Positions 61,159-64,000 of a stretch of 64,000 nucleotides of DNA are shown piece after piece. The position numbers and the translations under genes were made by a program. Location of the stretch: the NCBI GenBank assembly GCA_942493375.1, contig OW818698.1:3844001-3908000 (forward strand), in the 5' to 3' direction. The first letter of the stretch is position 1. Every line of letters begins with the position of its first letter. Origin of the DNA: G942493375 sp942493375 (GTDB taxonomy: Bacteria; Armatimonadota; UBA5829). The notes under the pieces are model-generated. The model had not been told where the DNA came from, did not search any database, and worked only from the letters and a program-made list of their open reading frames with translations.

Positions 61159-62931
61159 TTGAAGTATGTTTGTTTACCTCGGAATATAATCAGGCGTATG
61201 ATTTCGGTTTCCGTTTTAATCATACCGATTGCATTGCTTTGTATATCATCGTTCGCTGCCCCTATGGAATTTCCGATGCACCACGGGGTAGTTTTCTACT
61301 GTCCTCCAACTTCTGAAGAAGCAATAAGGCAACTGGAGCTTATCAAGAAAGATGGATTTGATCTGATTGAGTTCAGCTCATGGATATGGACAATTCCAAC
61401 CCCAGATTCAGATTTAGAAAGAAATGCCAAAGCTGTTTTGGACTGGTGTGACAACAACAATTTCACGTTTTTTCTACTGCATAATGTCCAGTTTCTCAGT
61501 GAAGGTGGGGGACTGAACGAGGGAGTTATACATCCTGACGCAAGCTTGAAATATGTTACTGATTGGGCACGAGTATTGCAGGGGCATAAGTCAGTAGCAG
61601 GAGTAATTCTGGGCAATGAAGTAGGGCCGGATATTGGTTCACCGAAGGACGCTCCAGTTCTCTGGCATGACTTTCGCACCTGGCTGAAAAACCGGCATAA
61701 GTCTATCAAAAACCTCAACACAGCCTGGAAGACCAATTTCTCCTCGTTTGATGAGATCGATAACCCGGTTAAAGATAGTCCTGGAAAAGTGGATGTCCGT
61801 CGGTATGCTCAGATCAGGTTTGCCGATTTCTATGGTGTTTTACTCGACAAAGCATTCAGACCTGTGCTTGGGGAGAAGCTTTATGGGCAGAAGACATCGC
61901 TGGATCCATTCATGCATAGGGCGTGCAATCGAAATACGATGGTGTGCTGGGACGATGTAGTAGCAGATTTCCCTCTCTGGGAGATCAAGTGTGCAGCCGA
62001 TACTTCCTCAAAGCCTTTATTTAACAGCGAACTTCATCTGTATAATGATGGATTCGAATACGCACCATCAGTAGAAGCGTCACGCTATAGATATTTTACC
62101 AGTGCTTTGCTGGGTGAATATATGACCGCCAGTTTTGCCTGGGGCCAATGGCAAAAGCCGGAAATTGCGCGTATACATTCAGCTACTCCTGGAATTCTGA
62201 CTGACCTCAAGCGAGTGAAGGATTACTGCAGGGAGATATCCAAAAACTATAAAGACTCAGAGCTTGCTGTACTGGTTACTGAAGAGAATTATTATCGTGC
62301 AGCAGCAAGTCCCCAAGAGCAGATGCTAAAGCCTTTACCAGTGTTATATGCTAAAATGTCTGCACTCGGAAGACCTTGGCGGTATATTTTGGAAGATGAC
62401 CTGTCCAAGTTTAAGAAAGGAACGATTGTCATCTGGACTAACGGCATGAAACAGGCATCAGCTAAATTACTGGTCAGCATGCCTAGAACAGTGAAGCTGG
62501 TTGCCATTGGAAGTGCCCCACAGTCCGATGAGTATTCTAATCCCCTGCCGGGAAGTCTCAAAGCTGGTCTGCAAAAGCGTTGTGAGATTGTAAATAGTAT
62601 TGAAAAGAGCAAAGCTTTACTTACACAGAAAGGCCTGCCTTCCCAATACCAGCAGATTGAAAATGTTGGATACCTTGTCTGGAGTCCTGAAAGAGGTCAT
62701 ATTAGCTGTGCAGTTCCCAATGCTGCGCTTGAAGTGAAATGGGTAAGGAATGACGATGGTCTGGTCTTGGCTATAATAAACAATACCCGAAAAACAAAGT
62801 CAGCTCCCTTGCCATGGAGCACTGGTCAGAAAAGAGTCATAGACTTGTTAACCAAGAAATCACTCACTACTGCTGAAAAAAATAACACTCAGTTTGGGCC
62901 ATTGGGTGTTCGGATGTTTCTAATTAAATGA
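61159..62931 (+). CDS. Exported GH42-like clan GH-A glycosidase
   Basis: A 590-residue exported enzyme. It starts at TTG 61159, with GGGGGA seven bases upstream, and has a signal peptide (MISVSVLIIPIALLCISSFA). The barrel begins MHHGVVFYCPPTSEE. The acid/base glutamate is in VILGNEVGP (Glu154) and the nucleophile in LFNSELHLYNDGF (Glu291), the layout of GH42 and related beta-galactosidases. Later parts resemble the trimerisation-like and C-terminal beta domains of GH42. The gene is 71 bases after the UroD-like gene and 29 bases before the beta-helix gene, so co-transcription is likely. Confidence 0.83.
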   Translation: MKYVCLPRNIIRRMISVSVLIIPIALLCISSFAAPMEFPMHHGVVFYCPPTSEEAIRQLELIKKDGFDLIEFSSWIWTIPTPDSDLERNAKAVLDWCDNNNFTFFLLHNVQFLSEGGGLNEGVIHPDASLKYVTDWARVLQGHKSVAGVILGNEVGPDIGSPKDAPVLWHDFRTWLKNRHKSIKNLNTAWKTNFSSFDEIDNPVKDSPGKVDVRRYAQIRFADFYGVLLDKAFRPVLGEKLYGQKTSLDPFMHRACNRNTMVCWDDVVADFPLWEIKCAADTSSKPLFNSELHLYNDGFEYAPSVEASRYRYFTSALLGEYMTASFAWGQWQKPEIARIHSATPGILTDLKRVKDYCREISKNYKDSELAVLVTEENYYRAAASPQEQMLKPLPVLYAKMSALGRPWRYILEDDLSKFKKGTIVIWTNGMKQASAKLLVSMPRTVKLVAIGSAPQSDEYSNPLPGSLKAGLQKRCEIVNSIEKSKALLTQKGLPSQYQQIENVGYLVWSPERGHISCAVPNAALEVKWVRNDDGLVLAIINNTRKTKSAPLPWSTGQKRVIDLLTKKSLTTAEKNNTQFGPLGVRMFLIK

Positions 62932-62960
62932 TAACCCGTGATATTTATAGGAGGCAACAA

Positions 62961-64000
62961 ATGTTTCACCGAAATCGAATTGTAGCGATCAGCGTATTAC
63001 TACTGACTGCTGCACTCATTGTTCTTGTCGGCATTCCTTGCCTGGCGGACCAGACTCTTTATGTCAGTCCATCGGGAAATGACACATGGTCCGGTACCTC
63101 AGCCACAGCAGTCGGTAATGATGGTCCACTGGCTACTCTCAACGGGGCCAGGCTGGCTGCTCGCAAGTATGCGGCTAATGGCATAGTAAAGATTGTGTTT
63201 GCAGGTGGCAGGTATGAACTGACAGCACCGGTTGTGTTTGATAAAGAAGATAGCGGTGCAAAAAATGCTCCTGTAGTTTATATGGCTGCTCCTGGAGCGA
63301 AACCAGTCTTCTCAGGAGGTCGTAGGCTTAGTGGTTTTACGCTGAGAAGCGATGGATTGTGGCAAGCCCGTGTACCCGGAGTTGCTGAAGGTAGATGGTA
63401 TTTTGAACAGCTCTGGATAAATGGGCGCAGAGCAGTACGCGCAAGAACTCCTAATGCTGGCTATCTGCGTATGGCAGGTCAGGCTGGAACAGGATTAAAT
63501 CCTGCAACTGGAAAAACTGAGGACCTTTCCCGATGGGCGATAGTTGCCTCATCCAAGGACTTCCAGCGGATCTCCAATCTGACAACTCAAGAGCTGAATG
63601 ATGTTGAAGTCACGACATATTCTTCCTGGGAGACTGCAAAACATAAAATCACTGCCCTGGATTCTGCGGATTCTCTGATCAAATTGAGTATAGATAATCT
63701 GTGGGCTTTTACTATGGGAAATGTGGGGGCACCACGCTACCATCTGGAGAACTATCGGGGTGCTTTGGATGCTCCTGGCGAATGGTTCCTGGGTAGAGAC
63801 GGAGTTCTTCTCTACAAACCATTGAAGGGACAAAAGATACAGACAGCTGTAGCCTATGCTCCGGTGGTGACTGATTTCTTGGTTTTTGCCGGTGATTATG
63901 TGGCAGGTAAAACAGTAGAGAATATCGAATTCCGTGGTCTGACATTTGAGCATTCGCAGTATATACTGCCAAAGACAGGACACAGGACCGGACAGGCAGA
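62961..64000 (+). CDS. Exported beta-helix protein, 5' part only
   Basis: The visible 346 residues begin with GGAGG, then ATG 62961 and a signal peptide (VLLLTAALIVLVGIPCLA). LYVSPSGNDTWSG and a RLAARKYAANG helix are followed by VFSGGRRLSGF and the first helix strands up to TVENIEFRGLTFEHSQY. This is the N-terminal part of the same superfamily as the tandem proteins, but closer to GH141-like or lyase-type members by the FSGGRRLSGF block (low certainty). The gene runs off the right edge. Confidence 0.88.
   Translation, partial: MFHRNRIVAISVLLLTAALIVLVGIPCLADQTLYVSPSGNDTWSGTSATAVGNDGPLATLNGARLAARKYAANGIVKIVFAGGRYELTAPVVFDKEDSGAKNAPVVYMAAPGAKPVFSGGRRLSGFTLRSDGLWQARVPGVAEGRWYFEQLWINGRRAVRARTPNAGYLRMAGQAGTGLNPATGKTEDLSRWAIVASSKDFQRISNLTTQELNDVEVTTYSSWETAKHKITALDSADSLIKLSIDNLWAFTMGNVGAPRYHLENYRGALDAPGEWFLGRDGVLLYKPLKGQKIQTAVAYAPVVTDFLVFAGDYVAGKTVENIEFRGLTFEHSQYILPKTGHRTGQA

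Overview
The window looks like chromosomal DNA of an anaerobic, saccharolytic, diderm bacterium that probably has no cultured close relative. The Hdr-type flavin/iron-sulfur cluster (4.6-13.2 kb) and a glycyl radical enzyme point to strict anaerobiosis. A 760-residue beta-rich exported protein ending in an aromatic residue points to an outer membrane. The scpA-scpB-dacF-rluB block is ordinary housekeeping. The wealth of exported beta-helix proteins, CBM9-like domains, SGNH hydrolases and clan GH-A glycosidases recalls Armatimonadota or Planctomycetota-like genomes. That placement is inference only; no rRNA or ribosomal protein is present to test it.

Region 1 (1-4.6 kb) holds mixed single genes: a DegT-type aminotransferase cut by the window edge, an exported ankyrin protein, a TIM-barrel protein, a small AAA ATPase and an amidohydrolase. 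Region 2 (4.6-13.9 kb) is a heterodisulfide-reductase-like electron-transfer locus: hdrC, hdrB, hdrA, an mvhD-like gene, an FrhB-like ferredoxin and an AsrA/HydB-like ferredoxin. It is interrupted by toxin-antitoxin fragments (an orphan HicB, two VapB-like antitoxins, a frameshifted VapC) and an exported protein, and is followed by a glycerophosphodiesterase. Region 3 (14.0-17.6 kb) is scpA, scpB, dacF and rluB with overlapping ends.

Region 4 (17.6-25.1 kb) contains an SGNH hydrolase, an exported hydrolase-like protein, a glycyl radical enzyme and a repeat-bearing outer-membrane-like protein. A free-standing tRNA-Ile/tRNA-Ala pair follows at 25.3-25.5 kb with its own promoter and terminator.

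Region 5 (25.6-47.5 kb) is a carbohydrate-degradation island. It has one beta-helix/CBM9 protein, a divergently read cytoplasmic GH20-like protein, and a six-gene minus-strand operon: three tandem beta-helix/CBM9 paralogues, then three large exported glycosidase-like proteins. No SusC/SusD pair or transporter is visible, so uptake must be encoded elsewhere.

Region 6 (47.8-53.1 kb) has a PsbP-like exported protein and three tandem paralogues of an exported Asn/Tyr/Arg-rich family that I cannot name. An IS256-type element (53.3-54.7 kb) separates them from another glycosidase. Region 7 (54.7-64.0 kb) has that glycosidase, two paralogous SGNH hydrolases and, after a divergent intergenic region carrying a 22-bp palindrome, a plus-strand set of a UroD-like protein, a GH42-like glycosidase and a beta-helix protein cut by the window end.

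The most unusual items are the Hdr locus without an obvious NAD-, H2- or MTHF-reactive subunit, the tandem triplet of unknown secreted proteins with conserved leaders, the glycyl radical enzyme without the CxE motif or a neighbouring activase, and the IS element whose end supplies a glycosidase stop codon.
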